From: CAYMSF01 sp964392985
GTDB taxonomy: Bacteria > Verrucomicrobiota > Lentisphaeria > Victivallales > Victivallaceae
Direction: 5' to 3'
DNA length: 64,000 bases
Assembly (NCBI GenBank): GCA_964392985.1
Contig: CAYMSF010000011.1
Coordinates: 18,168 to 82,167 of the forward strand
The notes beneath the pieces were generated by a model that did no database searches, was not told the DNA's origin, and worked only from the letters and a program-made list of their open reading frames with translations. Positions 53,198 through 62,296 of this stretch are shown in pieces; positions within the stretch are counted from its first letter, which is position 1, and every line of letters starts with the position of its first letter. Both the position numbers and the translations under genes were made by a program.

Positions 53198-55192
53198 ATG
53201 AAACACAAACAATCCACCGGTCAACACTGGAACGTCGCCAGACAATGTTTCAAGGCTACACTATTGACTCTTGCCACTGCCGCCTTGACGTTTGCCACTC
53301 CGCTAAAAGCTGAAGTGCCGGAACTGCTTGAGCTGGTTCCCGACGCCAAAGGCTATGAAACTATTTATAAGTTTAATCCGCTCGAATATTCTGCCAAGGG
53401 GTATCAGATCGACAATGGCGAAAGTTATTCCGGGACTTTGAAGAAAACAGGGTACCTGCTCAAATTAACTGACAATCAAGGGAAAATGACTTGGGCATTT
53501 GCGACCATGGATGCATTTTCTCAGGATCTCAACCAGGTCGGAGTTCCGAATTCCGGCTCCGGTGTTCTCCAGACCTATGTCAACAATCTGGAAGTTTTCA
53601 GCAATAATCCTGACGTAAAAACCGGTAAGTTCGAAAAGGGCAATATCGAATTCTGGCCGAATAATTACGCCGGCGATAATGCAAAAAATATTCCGGGTGC
53701 GACCAAAGCTTTTGATTTCGGCGATGTCATCGCCCAGCCGGTTGCCGGATATGGTTCCATGCAGATACATAACTATCTGGAAAAACATACGGTTATTGCG
53801 TTCAACAATGTCCGCAATCAGAGTTGCGACCTGGGCATAGGCAATAATACCGCCAAGGACGGACAGCCGGACTGGACATTCAGCTCCTCTTGCAAAAACT
53901 ATAAAACTGCCGAAATGCTGGTGGTCGGTCAATTCGATGACCTGAAAATCAACAAGGTCGTCAAGCTGGATAGCCAAAAGGTCTCTTTCCGCGGCGAAAC
54001 GGAAAAGACTGTCTTTGCTCCAGGCGAAGAGATGAAATTTACTTTTACCGTGAATTTCGGTGATCAACCGGCTCCGGAAAAACCCTATTCCCTCAAATGG
54101 ACCCGTACCGGCGACGACGGCAAAAAGGCTGCCGGTACTGAAACTGTCGTTTCCGGTAAACCGGTTGAAGTTAAGACCAGTCTCGACATCCCCGGATTTG
54201 TCCGTATTCAGGCAGAACTGGTAGACCCGAAAGGTCGAACGGTCTCTAAAAAGAATAATAATGGACAACTGGAAAACATCGCCTTTGATGGTGGAGCCGG
54301 CGTCGATATAGAAAAACTCCAACCCGCCGCCGAGGAACCTGCCGATTTTGATGCATTCTGGGAAAAACAGAAGGCTAAGCTCGCTGCGGTTCCGGTCAAA
54401 TTTAAAATGGAAAAAATAAGCAAGCCGGATGCAAAAGTTGAAGTCTATGCCGTTTCCATTGATTGCGCCGGACCGCGTCCCGCAACCGGATATCTTACCA
54501 TCCCGGCCGGCGCCAAAGATAAATCGCTTCCTGCTTCCGCCAGCTATCATGGCTATGGAACCGGAGTGCAGAAAGCACCAGCCGGCGGACCGGAAGACCG
54601 CATTCGTTTCGATGTGAATGCGCACGGGTATGATCTTGGCCAACCCGAGGCTTATTACAAAGATTTCTTTGAAAAAACCAAGTCCAACAATAAGGGTTAT
54701 GCAATGGATCCCAAACAAAACGCCGACCCGGAAACGGCCTATTTTAACGGTATGGCACTACGTTTAATGCGTTCGTTGCAATTTCTGAAATCATTGCCGC
54801 AGTGGAACGGCAAAGACCTCACCGTATCCGGTGGCAGCCAGGGTGGCCTGCAAACCGTCTGGGCGGCGGCGTTGGATCCGGATGTCACCAGTGCCGATTC
54901 CAGCATCACCTGGTGCTGTGATTTCGCCGGACCGACCAAAGGACGTCTTGGCGGCTGGAGACCGGATTATGTACCGGCGTTGAATTATTATGACAGCGTC
55001 TTCCATGGTAAACGCATCAAATGCCCGATTGTGATTCCCCGTGCCGGACTTGGTGACTATACCTGCCCGCCGTCCGGCCTGGCAATTCTTTACAACAGCA
55101 TCAACTCGCCTAAAAAGATTATTTGGGTTCAGGGCTCAACTCACGGTTTCGTTCCCCAGAATCCGCAAAAATTCGTAGTGGAAAAGAAATAA
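53198..55192 (+). CDS. CE7 family acetyl xylan esterase-like protein, secreted
   Basis: From the ATG at 53198 the product is 664 residues with a signal peptide (LLTLATAALTFATPLKA). The first half is beta-rich and unassigned, with an immunoglobulin-like part (FAPGEEMKFTFTVNFGD). From about residue 385 it is an acetyl xylan esterase/cephalosporin C deacetylase (AXE1) domain: DFDAFWEKQKAKLAAVPV, ASYHGYGTG, nucleophile TVSGGSQGGLQTVWAAALDP (about 545), Asp region LGDYTCPPSG (about 618) and His in GSTHGFVP (about 646). It would deacetylate plant or algal polysaccharides. An upstream ATG at 53126 lacks a ribosome-binding site and precedes the signal peptide awkwardly. Confidence 0.9.
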   Translation: MKHKQSTGQHWNVARQCFKATLLTLATAALTFATPLKAEVPELLELVPDAKGYETIYKFNPLEYSAKGYQIDNGESYSGTLKKTGYLLKLTDNQGKMTWAFATMDAFSQDLNQVGVPNSGSGVLQTYVNNLEVFSNNPDVKTGKFEKGNIEFWPNNYAGDNAKNIPGATKAFDFGDVIAQPVAGYGSMQIHNYLEKHTVIAFNNVRNQSCDLGIGNNTAKDGQPDWTFSSSCKNYKTAEMLVVGQFDDLKINKVVKLDSQKVSFRGETEKTVFAPGEEMKFTFTVNFGDQPAPEKPYSLKWTRTGDDGKKAAGTETVVSGKPVEVKTSLDIPGFVRIQAELVDPKGRTVSKKNNNGQLENIAFDGGAGVDIEKLQPAAEEPADFDAFWEKQKAKLAAVPVKFKMEKISKPDAKVEVYAVSIDCAGPRPATGYLTIPAGAKDKSLPASASYHGYGTGVQKAPAGGPEDRIRFDVNAHGYDLGQPEAYYKDFFEKTKSNNKGYAMDPKQNADPETAYFNGMALRLMRSLQFLKSLPQWNGKDLTVSGGSQGGLQTVWAAALDPDVTSADSSITWCCDFAGPTKGRLGGWRPDYVPALNYYDSVFHGKRIKCPIVIPRAGLGDYTCPPSGLAILYNSINSPKKIIWVQGSTHGFVPQNPQKFVVEKK

Positions 55193-55211
55193 CACTTCTA
55201 TATAAACATTC

Positions 55212-55246
55212 AAGAGAGAATCCCGCATGATTCTCTCTTTTTTTTT
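55212..55246 (+). terminator. Rho-independent terminator after the CE7 esterase
   Basis: AAGAGAGAAT and ATTCTCTCTT pair around the loop CCCGCATG and are followed by a long T run. It begins 20 bases after the stop codon. Confidence 0.92.
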
Positions 55247-55340
55247 GCTTATATTGAAATTTGAAATTATAGGTATTATTGCGGAATAGACTTGAGTATG
55301 AAAAACTCCAACAAACACAAATCTATGTATGGTTAAAAAG

Positions 55341-55505
55341 GTATTCTGTTTTTGGTTTTAACCCCGCCACAGACAGGTAAATCCTCCTTCGGCTGTTAAC
55401 CCTTCATGCTCCTCATGTCCCTCATGGTAAAAATAGGTTTAATTGCTTTACCTTTTCGTGTCTTTTCGTGACTTTCGTGGTTAAAAATTTCCCGGGTTTT
55501 TAAAC
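55341..55505. repeat. Composite CGTGG/CATGG intergenic repeat, copy 2
   Basis: This gene-free region carries TTTTGGTTTTAACCCCGCCA, the GGTAAATCCTCC word, CTTCATGCTCCTCATGTCCC, CTCATGGTAAAAA and TTTTCGTGTCTTTTCGTGAC with TTTCGTGGTTAAAAA. The modules and their order recur near 61061. Confidence 0.65.
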
Positions 55506-55513
55506 CTCACTCC

Positions 55514-55915
55514 TCACGGTTTCATTTCGCTGGGATTCGGGCTTCTTATGTTCAGGAACGATGCGTTCTCTTTGGAGGCATTCCTTATGCTCATGGGCGT
55601 TTTGAACGCGACGGGGATAATATCACCCTTGGTGGCGATAATCTCCTTGCCGTCCAGAGTTACAATGACCTCGCCTTCAACAATCAGCAAATGGACATTA
55701 GAATTGGCGTTGTGTTGCGGAATCTGCTGACCGGGTTTCAACGCAACTTGCATGACAAAAAGGTGTTTCTCGTCAATCATTTTCCGTTTCCCCGCTTGAC
55801 CGTCAGCGTACGGAATGTCTGCGAATACGTTCTTCGTCTGTTCTGCCCCTGCTGCGCTTAGTCCGATTATCAACCCCGCGCACGTTGCCGCCAAGATAGC
55901 CCTCATTTTTGTCAT
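55514..55915 (-). CDS. Secreted small cupin protein
   Basis: The 133-residue protein has a signal peptide (AILAATCAGLIIGLSAAGA) and one cupin barrel: GQQIPQHNANSNVHLLIVEG matches cupin motif 1 with two histidines, and GDIIPVAFKTPMSIRNAS is motif 2, in which the usual last histidine is replaced. It might bind a metal or a small ligand outside the cytoplasm. It is flanked on both sides by composite repeats, so it stands alone. An in-frame ATG four codons later is an alternative start. Confidence 0.75.
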   Translation of the reverse strand: MTKMRAILAATCAGLIIGLSAAGAEQTKNVFADIPYADGQAGKRKMIDEKHLFVMQVALKPGQQIPQHNANSNVHLLIVEGEVIVTLDGKEIIATKGDIIPVAFKTPMSIRNASKENASFLNIRSPNPSEMKP

Positions 55916-55970
55916 TTCGTTTCATCTCCTTGTTTTTTAGTCGTCCCATTGCAAATGGCATTATGCCTTT

Positions 55971-56112
55971 AGTGGTTATAAATGCATTACGGCTTTGGTT
56001 TTACCCTTTCGTGTCTTTTCGTGACTTTCGTGGTTAAAAATACATTACGGCTTTGGTTTTAAACCCTTCATGTCCTTCATGAGCTTCATGGTGAAAATTG
56101 TATTCGGCTTTA
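55971..56112. repeat. Composite CGTGG/CATGG intergenic repeat, copy 3
   Basis: Here GCATTACGGCTTTGGTTTTA and TTTCGTGTCTTTTCGTGAC with TTTCGTGGTTAAAAAT are followed by a second CATTACGGCTTTGGTTTTAA and CTTCATGTCCTTCATGAGC then CTTCATGGTGAAAA. It is the cleanest statement of the modules in the window. Confidence 0.7.
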
Positions 56113-56115
56113 ACG

Positions 56116-56571
56116 CTATTTCACTTCTTGACCCGTTTTCTTTGCATTTAAATCCTGCATGTATTTAAACGCGTCCATAAACTGTTTTGCATCGTCTTCG
56201 GAGAAAATACGAACTGCATATATTTTGGTCCGGTTTTTAAATAAATCAACATTATACGTTTCGGAACTTCTGTGCCGGTATAGATGTATGCGATCAGGTG
56301 TGGAGAAATATATTGCCATGCCGGAATGTATTTTCCCAAGGCTTACAAGGTTATTTTTATCTTCGGCAAAACTTATCCGTTCATCATCAACCGTTACTTG
56401 CTGTGCACCATTACGGCGCGGTTGTTCAGTAAATGCTTTTAAGATAACAGCCTTGGCTTGTTCTTTGTTTTTGATGTTACCAGGTTGCGGGTCGTACTCA
56501 ATTGACGCAAACCGGCAGCCAAACGAAAACAATACCAACATAATCGCGGGAATCAATATTACCTTTTTCAT
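56116..56571 (-). CDS. Small lipoprotein of unknown function
   Basis: The 151-residue protein has a lipoprotein signal (IMLVLFSFGCRF). The mature part contains KAVILKAFTEQPRRNGAQQV and YNVDLFKNRTKIYAVRIFSE followed by DDAKQFMDAFKYMQDL. I recognise no family. It may be a periplasmic, membrane-tethered PH-like or YceI-sized domain, but this is guesswork. It lies downstream of the methyltransferase-HNH-S24 gene (89-base gap) on the same strand. Confidence 0.6.
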   Translation of the reverse strand: MKKVILIPAIMLVLFSFGCRFASIEYDPQPGNIKNKEQAKAVILKAFTEQPRRNGAQQVTVDDERISFAEDKNNLVSLGKIHSGMAIYFSTPDRIHLYRHRSSETYNVDLFKNRTKIYAVRIFSEDDAKQFMDAFKYMQDLNAKKTGQEVK

Positions 56572-56659
56572 ACCAGCTCCTTGTCTCTTTAAATTTACTC
56601 AATACTTAAAAATAATGTGATACAGGCTAAAAGTCAAATTTGACTGCGTTATACCGCAA

Positions 56660-58873
56660 TTATCTTATTTTTCCTAGATTCTCTTTAAGTCTTGCAAATG
56701 GGAATATATTTTCTGTGCTGACTGCAATGGGAGCATAATTTTTATTTGTCGAGACAAGACGGTATTGCCCGAAAGTATCCTTTTCTATGCGTTTCAACAC
56801 ATATGATGTTCCGCCAAAATCATCTTGATATTCAACTGCAAATATCTGGTTTGAAATAGTTCCTCCCTCATTAATTTCCAGCAGAAGCATGTCCCCATCT
56901 TTAATCGGGGCATTGCTGGCATCCATAGAATCCCCGCTTGCCACAACTACAAAATGTCGCTTAGGATCAATATTCCCGTGTACATTATTGATTTCTACCG
57001 TTTCAAACTCATAATCTTGCCTAAAAAAATCAGATTTAAAAGTGCCACAAGCGATCTTTAAGTCAGGAAAGAAATTGATTGCTATTTTTTCAGGGTGCTT
57101 CTCTTTTATAACTTCAACAGTTATTGATTTATTATCATCCACTGAGACATTTTCTTTGTTTGTCTTTTTTATATCATGGTTTGTGCTTAAAGATATTTCA
57201 TTTGTGCTTTCTGCCGTAAAACTTGCAGGTTGCCAGCGTTCTATTCCGCGTTGAATTGCTGTAATCTCAATGGCTTCCGCAAAATTAGCAAACAATATAT
57301 TCTCCCAGCCACCGTTTAGTTTTGAAACATCTTGACCAGTGAGTTTTGAAACTTCATAGTCAAAGCAAATCGGATATTTATCCCGGGATTTTTTCCAATA
57401 ATCAACAAAAATGTCTTTCCGTTTTTTGATAAGTTCATTCGTTGGAAGCTTATCACTTTTATTGCTATTGACCTCATTGTTAGACGGGAACAAATTCCAT
57501 AAATCATTGTTTTTCCATAGGCAAAACGGAATGGCATGATCAATTGCATATTTGTTTTTTATTGTTTTATCCGTCCATACACAACGCTTGTCAGGAATGG
57601 TATCATAAAGACTTTTTGCCATGGAGACTTCTCGTTCTGGATCTGGGACGGAAAGAAGACAGTCGATTACCGAACTGGGTTTAATAGCATTTTTGGAAAT
57701 TTTGGCGGCAAGTTCCGCCCAGCGCAGAATTGAGGCATCAGTAATCCATGAACCTGTCAGCGACAATTCTCGCCAGATATCAGCTCCAACAATTATGGTT
57801 TTATCTTCCCTGTCGTATTGAAATACCGAGTAATCTCCTCCGCCAGCATATCTGACCGGTTGCTTCCATATCGTACTGCTTATATCTCTCAAAGACCTGT
57901 CGGCAAGTATCAAGGCTTCGGGTGAAAGCCTGTTATTCTTATATTCTATCGAGAATCTCGTCAAGCCCCCTTTGTTGCCGCGATAATATTCAAGCAACGG
58001 GAACATCGTCTTTTCAAATGCGCTGGGTAAACCAGTTGTCTGTTTAATTTTAGCTTCCATTAACGGCCAGAAATACTCCATCCATTTTTCGGCAACATCC
58101 TTTATTGGAATCTTTACTTTTCCGCCTGGCTGCCATTGAGCAAGATTATAATTGGTAATTGCAATCTCAGCCAACGCCCTGAATAATGCCAATTTATATG
58201 TCGCAGTTTTTTTATCACGATTCAATATTGATTCAATAGTGTCTATCGGTCGACTTTCCTTGGAATTGCGAAGAACGAAGAGAAGCGTTCCCCATTTTCG
58301 ATGCCCTCTCCCCAGACTGTCATCGCTGTCCCAGCGGCTTATCAAAGAGAAACCAATCCGTTCGAAGATTAGCTGAAAGTTTTCAGGCGTGATACCGTTG
58401 AAGAAGCGTCCATCCGAATCTCTTTTTGTTGTTTCGTCAATAGTTTCATCATATAGCGGAACGGACATCAAAAACCTTCCGTTATTCTTGAGTATTCTTC
58501 TGATTGCGAAACTCGCATCAAAAAGATTTTCCTTGGGAAGGTGCATTAATACGGCAGAACACAAAACGCCGCCGTAGCTTTTATCCGGAATTTCTTTGAG
58601 TTCTGGTAGAGAATCTTTTTTAACTACAAAGCCATGGGCTGTTTTGTTGCATAATTCGACAAATTCATTACACGGGTCTATACCATCTGCATCAAACCCC
58701 ATTCTTTTCAGAATTTCCAGATCACGTCCAGAGCCACATCCAATGTCAAGGATTTTGTCTTTGATATCAAAGGATTGTTGAAAATGACTGGATATTCCAC
58801 CATTGGAATTATAATACTTGTTGGCAAGTACATTTGCATTACTCTCGTAATATTTTAGAGTCTGAATATCCAT
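56660..58873 (-). CDS. Methyltransferase - HNH nuclease - S24 peptidase fusion
   Basis: The 737-residue protein appears to combine three functions. Residues 1-205 are a class I SAM methyltransferase (DKILDIGCGSGRDLEIL; SAVLMHLPKENLFD; FLMSVPLYDET). A helical middle region (ATYKLALFRALAEIAITNYN) leads to an HNH-type nuclease near 440-475: YAIDHAIPFCLW, LWNLFPSNNEVNSNKSDKLP, with D-H, N and N..K positions intact. Residues about 600-735 are an S24/LexA-like peptidase: VVVASGDSMDASNAPIKDGD with the serine near 647, and YVLKRIEK with the likely catalytic lysine. KIACGTFKSD near 609 resembles the Cys-Gly self-cleavage site of UmuD. It sits among defence and toxin-antitoxin genes. A self-cleaving damage- or infection-triggered nuclease is my inference. 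Confidence 0.8.
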   Translation of the reverse strand: MDIQTLKYYESNANVLANKYYNSNGGISSHFQQSFDIKDKILDIGCGSGRDLEILKRMGFDADGIDPCNEFVELCNKTAHGFVVKKDSLPELKEIPDKSYGGVLCSAVLMHLPKENLFDASFAIRRILKNNGRFLMSVPLYDETIDETTKRDSDGRFFNGITPENFQLIFERIGFSLISRWDSDDSLGRGHRKWGTLLFVLRNSKESRPIDTIESILNRDKKTATYKLALFRALAEIAITNYNLAQWQPGGKVKIPIKDVAEKWMEYFWPLMEAKIKQTTGLPSAFEKTMFPLLEYYRGNKGGLTRFSIEYKNNRLSPEALILADRSLRDISSTIWKQPVRYAGGGDYSVFQYDREDKTIIVGADIWRELSLTGSWITDASILRWAELAAKISKNAIKPSSVIDCLLSVPDPEREVSMAKSLYDTIPDKRCVWTDKTIKNKYAIDHAIPFCLWKNNDLWNLFPSNNEVNSNKSDKLPTNELIKKRKDIFVDYWKKSRDKYPICFDYEVSKLTGQDVSKLNGGWENILFANFAEAIEITAIQRGIERWQPASFTAESTNEISLSTNHDIKKTNKENVSVDDNKSITVEVIKEKHPEKIAINFFPDLKIACGTFKSDFFRQDYEFETVEINNVHGNIDPKRHFVVVASGDSMDASNAPIKDGDMLLLEINEGGTISNQIFAVEYQDDFGGTSYVLKRIEKDTFGQYRLVSTNKNYAPIAVSTENIFPFARLKENLGKIR

Positions 58874-58917
58874 TGTTCCGTTGGCAATTCGTTAAGACGT
58901 TGCAAATTAAATAGCCA

Positions 58918-59988
58918 TTATATATCACTCTGTTCCAGGAGTTGAATAAAAGCTTGTTTATCCGGCAGTACGGTCTGGTAGCGGCTGGCAAAGATTTGAT
59001 CATTGTTTTCCGGCAAGGTTATTTCGACTAAAGATTCGCTCTTGTCGCGGCAAATCACAATTCCCACCGTCTTGTTTTCATCCGGCAGTTTGACAAAGCG
59101 GTCGTAATAGTTGACATACATCTGCATCTGTCCCAAATCCTGATGTTTAAGATCACCTATTTTTAAATCAATAATCACAAAACAGCGCAGAATACGGTTG
59201 TAAAAAACCAGATCAATATAAAAGTGCCGTTCATCAAAAGAGATGCGTTCCTGCCGATTGACAAACATAAATCCTTTGCCCATCTCTTTTAAAAAATGCT
59301 CGATTTTATCAATAATTGCCTGCTCCAATTCCGATTCGGAGTAACTATTGGCAGTTGACAAACCTAAAAACTCCAAGATATAGGGCTCTTTAATCGCATC
59401 GGCAGGTTTTTCTATAATCTGCCCTTTGACCGATAACTGCTTAATGCCTTCTTTATCCCGGCTTAGAGCCAGGCGTTGATATAAAGCGCTATCAAATTGG
59501 CGTTGAAACTCTTTTAAACTCCAATTATTGGTAGCACACTCAATTTCGTAAAAACTTCGTTCATTGAGATCTTCAATGCGCATTAATTTGAGATAGTGCG
59601 ACCATGACAATTGAAAACGAGGAACTGGCAGTTCTGCGGAAACCGTCTGCGGAATTGAACTAATGCCCGGTGTCGCCGATTTCCGCAACACCGTTGCGGA
59701 AATTTGATTTGAATAGAGCAAATAGAATTTTTTCATTCTGCCTAAATTATCTTCTGAAAATCCCTTGCCGAATTCAACGGTCAGCCTTTTGGAAAGTTCT
59801 TTCAAAATTTGTTTGCCGTATTCAGCGCGCTTTTTTCCATGCTGTTCATCTTCGATAATCATGCGCCCTATCTCAAAGTAGGTATAAACCATTGTCTGGT
59901 TTACGGTGCGCGCCACAGTCTGTCTTGCGGCGCGCAGCAGTTCGGCTATTTTTGAATAGAGGTGGTGCGGTACTACTGCGTCAGTCAT
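58918..59988 (-). CDS. YhcG-type PDDEXK nuclease (DUF1016)
   Basis: The 356-residue protein matches the YhcG family: an N-terminal helical domain (VNQTMVYTYFEIGRMIIEDE, YGKQILKELSKRLTVEFGKG), a middle SWSHYLKLMRIEDLNERSFY, and a C-terminal PDDEXK nuclease (GFMFVNRQERISFDERHFYI then DLVFYN, CFVIIDLKIGDLKHQDLGQM). Members often lie within type I restriction-modification loci, but no hsd genes are visible here. A short variable stretch near residues 100-125 interrupts the usual middle region. Its ATG overlaps the stop of a 20-codon leader ORF. Confidence 0.9.
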   Translation of the reverse strand: MTDAVVPHHLYSKIAELLRAARQTVARTVNQTMVYTYFEIGRMIIEDEQHGKKRAEYGKQILKELSKRLTVEFGKGFSEDNLGRMKKFYLLYSNQISATVLRKSATPGISSIPQTVSAELPVPRFQLSWSHYLKLMRIEDLNERSFYEIECATNNWSLKEFQRQFDSALYQRLALSRDKEGIKQLSVKGQIIEKPADAIKEPYILEFLGLSTANSYSESELEQAIIDKIEHFLKEMGKGFMFVNRQERISFDERHFYIDLVFYNRILRCFVIIDLKIGDLKHQDLGQMQMYVNYYDRFVKLPDENKTVGIVICRDKSESLVEITLPENNDQIFASRYQTVLPDKQAFIQLLEQSDI

Positions 59989-60047
59989 AGTTCAACACCT
60001 ATATTTTTCAGTTGAGTAAATAAATCTTCGAGTTCTTTTTTATTCAT
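59985..60047 (-). CDS. 20-residue leader ORF coupled to the YhcG gene
   Basis: An ORF encoding MNKKELEDLFTQLKNIGVEL starts with ATG at 60047 behind a good GGAG site and ends in TGA that overlaps the YhcG ATG. It could be a translational-coupling leader, a tiny antitoxin-like peptide, or the start of a lost upstream gene. No family is recognisable at this length. Confidence 0.45.
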   Translation of the reverse strand: MNKKELEDLFTQLKNIGVEL

Positions 60048-60366
60048 CAATGCTCCATTTGGTATATAGTTCGCCAACGGTTAATCTTTATCGGGGTAAT
60101 TCTCCACATTTTGATTGATAACACGCTCCTCAATTCAACCTTAAATCAACTAAAATATAATGAAAAATAGCTTTCACATGGTATTATTCAAGTATTATAT
60201 CAATTTTAATTATGGTTTTTCTGCTCTCAATCTCTCCATGATATTAAAACGGCGAGGGCATAAAGTTTATCCTTCTTAAAATTCCTGGCCGCTGACGAAA
60301 TTGCGGCATTTTAGTTACTGGTACTTTGATGTCTGCCCTGTCTTGAAAAAAACATATGCAAAAATA
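60048..60366. other. Gene-poor AT-rich interval
   Basis: Between the leader ORF and the hypothetical gene at 60367 I see no convincing gene. The region is AT-rich with no strong hairpin and presumably holds the YhcG promoter. Confidence 0.4.
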
Positions 60367-60795
60367 TTAACTGGACGATTCAGACTCGCCATATCCTTTT
60401 GAGGCATCCAGAACGGCAAGGAGCAAACCTTTGGCGTCCTGAGCTTCTTCATTCTTCGCCAGATAGTCAAGGGCTGACTGAGCGAGTAAACCGTAAAAAT
60501 CATACTTGGTAATGTAATCGATTTCCCCGGCAAAGATATCCTTTAACTGGAAGAATAGCCAACTCAATTCACTGGCGTGTTTTGTAATAACCGCTCTGCG
60601 TCTTGGTGTAGAGCTCTGCAAACTGATTACCACAGGCTGGTTTTCGAGCCATGCCTTTATATATTCTTCCAGTTTACTTTTGATTATGACATCCGCACCG
60701 CCCCAATCCCCAACGGTTTTTGCTTCCGCGGAAATATCGGTCGTTGTGATTTTGTGTTCCAAGTCATTGATTTTTTTGAGCAAGTCGCTTTTCAT
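60367..60795 (-). CDS. Hypothetical cytoplasmic protein
   Basis: I do not recognise this 142-residue protein. A strong GGGGAGGA site lies just before the ATG, supporting a real gene. It begins with a helical LLKKINDLEHKIT segment and continues with KLEEYIKAWLENQPVVISLQ, HASELSWLFFQLKDIFAGEI and a Ser/Glu-rich end. No signal peptide or membrane helix. It lies between the YhcG gene and a repeat-filled region in the accessory island. Confidence 0.6.
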   Translation of the reverse strand: MKSDLLKKINDLEHKITTTDISAEAKTVGDWGGADVIIKSKLEEYIKAWLENQPVVISLQSSTPRRRAVITKHASELSWLFFQLKDIFAGEIDYITKYDFYGLLAQSALDYLAKNEEAQDAKGLLLAVLDASKGYGESESSS

Positions 60796-60973
60796 TTTTT
60801 CCTCCCCATGTGTTATTTTTGGTAAATATTCTCTGCCCTCTGCTATAATTTAATATTCTAACACATAATGTCAAAAAATATTTTAATTATTGTGCCACTT
60901 TTACACCATCAGCAACGCCACGATCAGCCGATTCCCCTGATAATAATAGCCAAGCGATGTTAACCTGGATAAA

Positions 60974-61060
60974 CGCGGGAAGTACTGCACCACTAACGAA
61001 CACTAACCAAGATTGCTGTGAATTTATTTTACCCCACTGGTAAAAATTATTCACCGCAGA
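60974..61060 (+). repeat. CACTAACGAACACTAACC repeat, copy A
   Basis: This 87-base segment from CGCGGGAAGTACTGCACC to AAAATTATTCACCGCAGA is closely repeated at 63903-64000. The two share TACTGCACCACTAACGAACA and CACTGGTAAAAATTATTCAC with few changes; copy B has an extra CACTAACTAAA. Copy A is followed at once by composite repeat copy 4. Confidence 0.85.
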
Positions 61061-61320
61061 ATTTGCTTTAACTTTTCGTGCCTTTTCGTGTGGTTCGTGG
61101 TAGAATGCATTGGGTTTTGTTTTAACCCCGCCAAGGGCGGGTAAATCCTCCTCCGGCGGACAGGCCTTCGTGGTTAAAAGAGTATTACGGCTTTGGTTCT
61201 AACCCCACTTCATGTCCATCATGGGCTTCATGGTGAAAAAGGCTTTTGCTTTAACTATATCGCGGCGGGTCGTACCCGCTTCATGGTGAAAAAGGCTTTG
61301 GTTTTGTGGTTATCCAATGG
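61061..61320. repeat. Composite CGTGG/CATGG intergenic repeat, copy 4
   Basis: The longest copy: TTTTCGTGCCTTTTCGTGTG, GGTTCGTGGTAGAA, CCCCGCCAAGGGCGGGTAAA (a GC hairpin), TTACGGCTTTGGTTCTAACC, CTTCATGTCCATCATGGGC, then two CTTCATGGTGAAAAAGGCTT units and the GTCGTACCCGCTTC word shared with copy 1. The stretch from 60796 to the hipT stop has no gene. Confidence 0.65.
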
Positions 61321-61321
61321 C

Positions 61322-62296
61322 TCAACTTATTGTCTGCAGACGGTCTTTAAACCGGCGCAAATATTCTTTTTTCCCGGCTTTGGAAAGGAATGAGTTATTG
61401 ATCATGGTTTCCGCTTTATTACGGCATTCGCGATAGGCGGCGATGAAACGTTCCGCCCGTTTAAGTTTTATTCCATATAATTCAGCGAGCTTCAATAAAT
61501 CCTCCGCGCCGTAAAATCCGTTCAGTTTGAAGAAACCCGATTCGTAATCATCAAAGAGTTCGAGAGCGGTTCTTGACTCCTCGGGGAAATGCATTGAACT
61601 GCACAGCAGATCATAAGCCGGGGTCAGAACATGGTCACCCTCCTCCGTCATGAATAGCGAAAAGTTCTTGAGATGCGCGTCACCATTTGAAAAGAGATAG
61701 TTGAAAAGGATTCGCCGGAACAGTTTTTCGACTTCCACCGGATATGCCGGACAGAATTGTTTCAGGATTCGACCGAGTTCCTCGCAAGTGGCATCGTATT
61801 TATAGTTTTTGCCGTGGGTTTCATCCGTCCTGCCGCCGAGTTGGCAGAAATCCTCCTGCGGGATTTTCCGCCCGCCCAGCCGGTCAAAACGTCTGGTCAG
61901 GTAGGCGGGTTCTCCGTCCTTGAGATATATGAGCGCATTGACCGCAGTGGTTATTCCAAACACCTGGGCGGCCAGTTGCATCGTGAGGTGTTCATTCGCC
62001 GGCACATCGTCCCGGAATGCGGGAATGATTGCGGATGGAACAGGTTTCAGAATGTATTCACCGCCGGTGTCCGTTGGAACAAGTTCTCCATTCTCCAGCT
62101 TGAGTGATACCTTGTCCTGCACGCCGGAAATGGACATGTGTTCAGCCTGCCTTACTTGAACATTGACAATATCAGCTCTGGTACAGGCAAGGCGGAATGG
62201 GAATTTTTTGCTGCCGCCGGCGAGCAGTCGCTGTGCCGAAGGGCTGAATCCTTCGCGGGGTATTTCTTTAAGAGTGCTGAAACAGCGGAAAGTCAT
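61322..62296 (-). CDS. hipT: HipT kinase toxin of a HipBST system
   Basis: The 324-residue protein is a HipA-like Ser/Thr kinase core without the N-terminal subdomain. It has MSISGVQDKVSLKLENG, where the S-I-S motif sits in the Gly-rich loop as in HipT, GGEYILKPVP (ATP lysine), the catalytic loop LFSNGDAHLKNFSLF (D..N) and the metal-binding aspartate in LTPAYDLLCSS. Known HipT phosphorylates tryptophanyl-tRNA synthetase; whether this one does is not visible. Its start overlaps hipS by four bases. Confidence 0.9.
   Translation of the reverse strand: MTFRCFSTLKEIPREGFSPSAQRLLAGGSKKFPFRLACTRADIVNVQVRQAEHMSISGVQDKVSLKLENGELVPTDTGGEYILKPVPSAIIPAFRDDVPANEHLTMQLAAQVFGITTAVNALIYLKDGEPAYLTRRFDRLGGRKIPQEDFCQLGGRTDETHGKNYKYDATCEELGRILKQFCPAYPVEVEKLFRRILFNYLFSNGDAHLKNFSLFMTEEGDHVLTPAYDLLCSSMHFPEESRTALELFDDYESGFFKLNGFYGAEDLLKLAELYGIKLKRAERFIAAYRECRNKAETMINNSFLSKAGKKEYLRRFKDRLQTIS

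Noticed and set aside
53465..54718. Long minus-strand open frame of 417 codons
   Set aside because: It lies wholly within the CE7 esterase gene on the opposite strand, has no recognisable motif and is explained by codon bias of the real gene.
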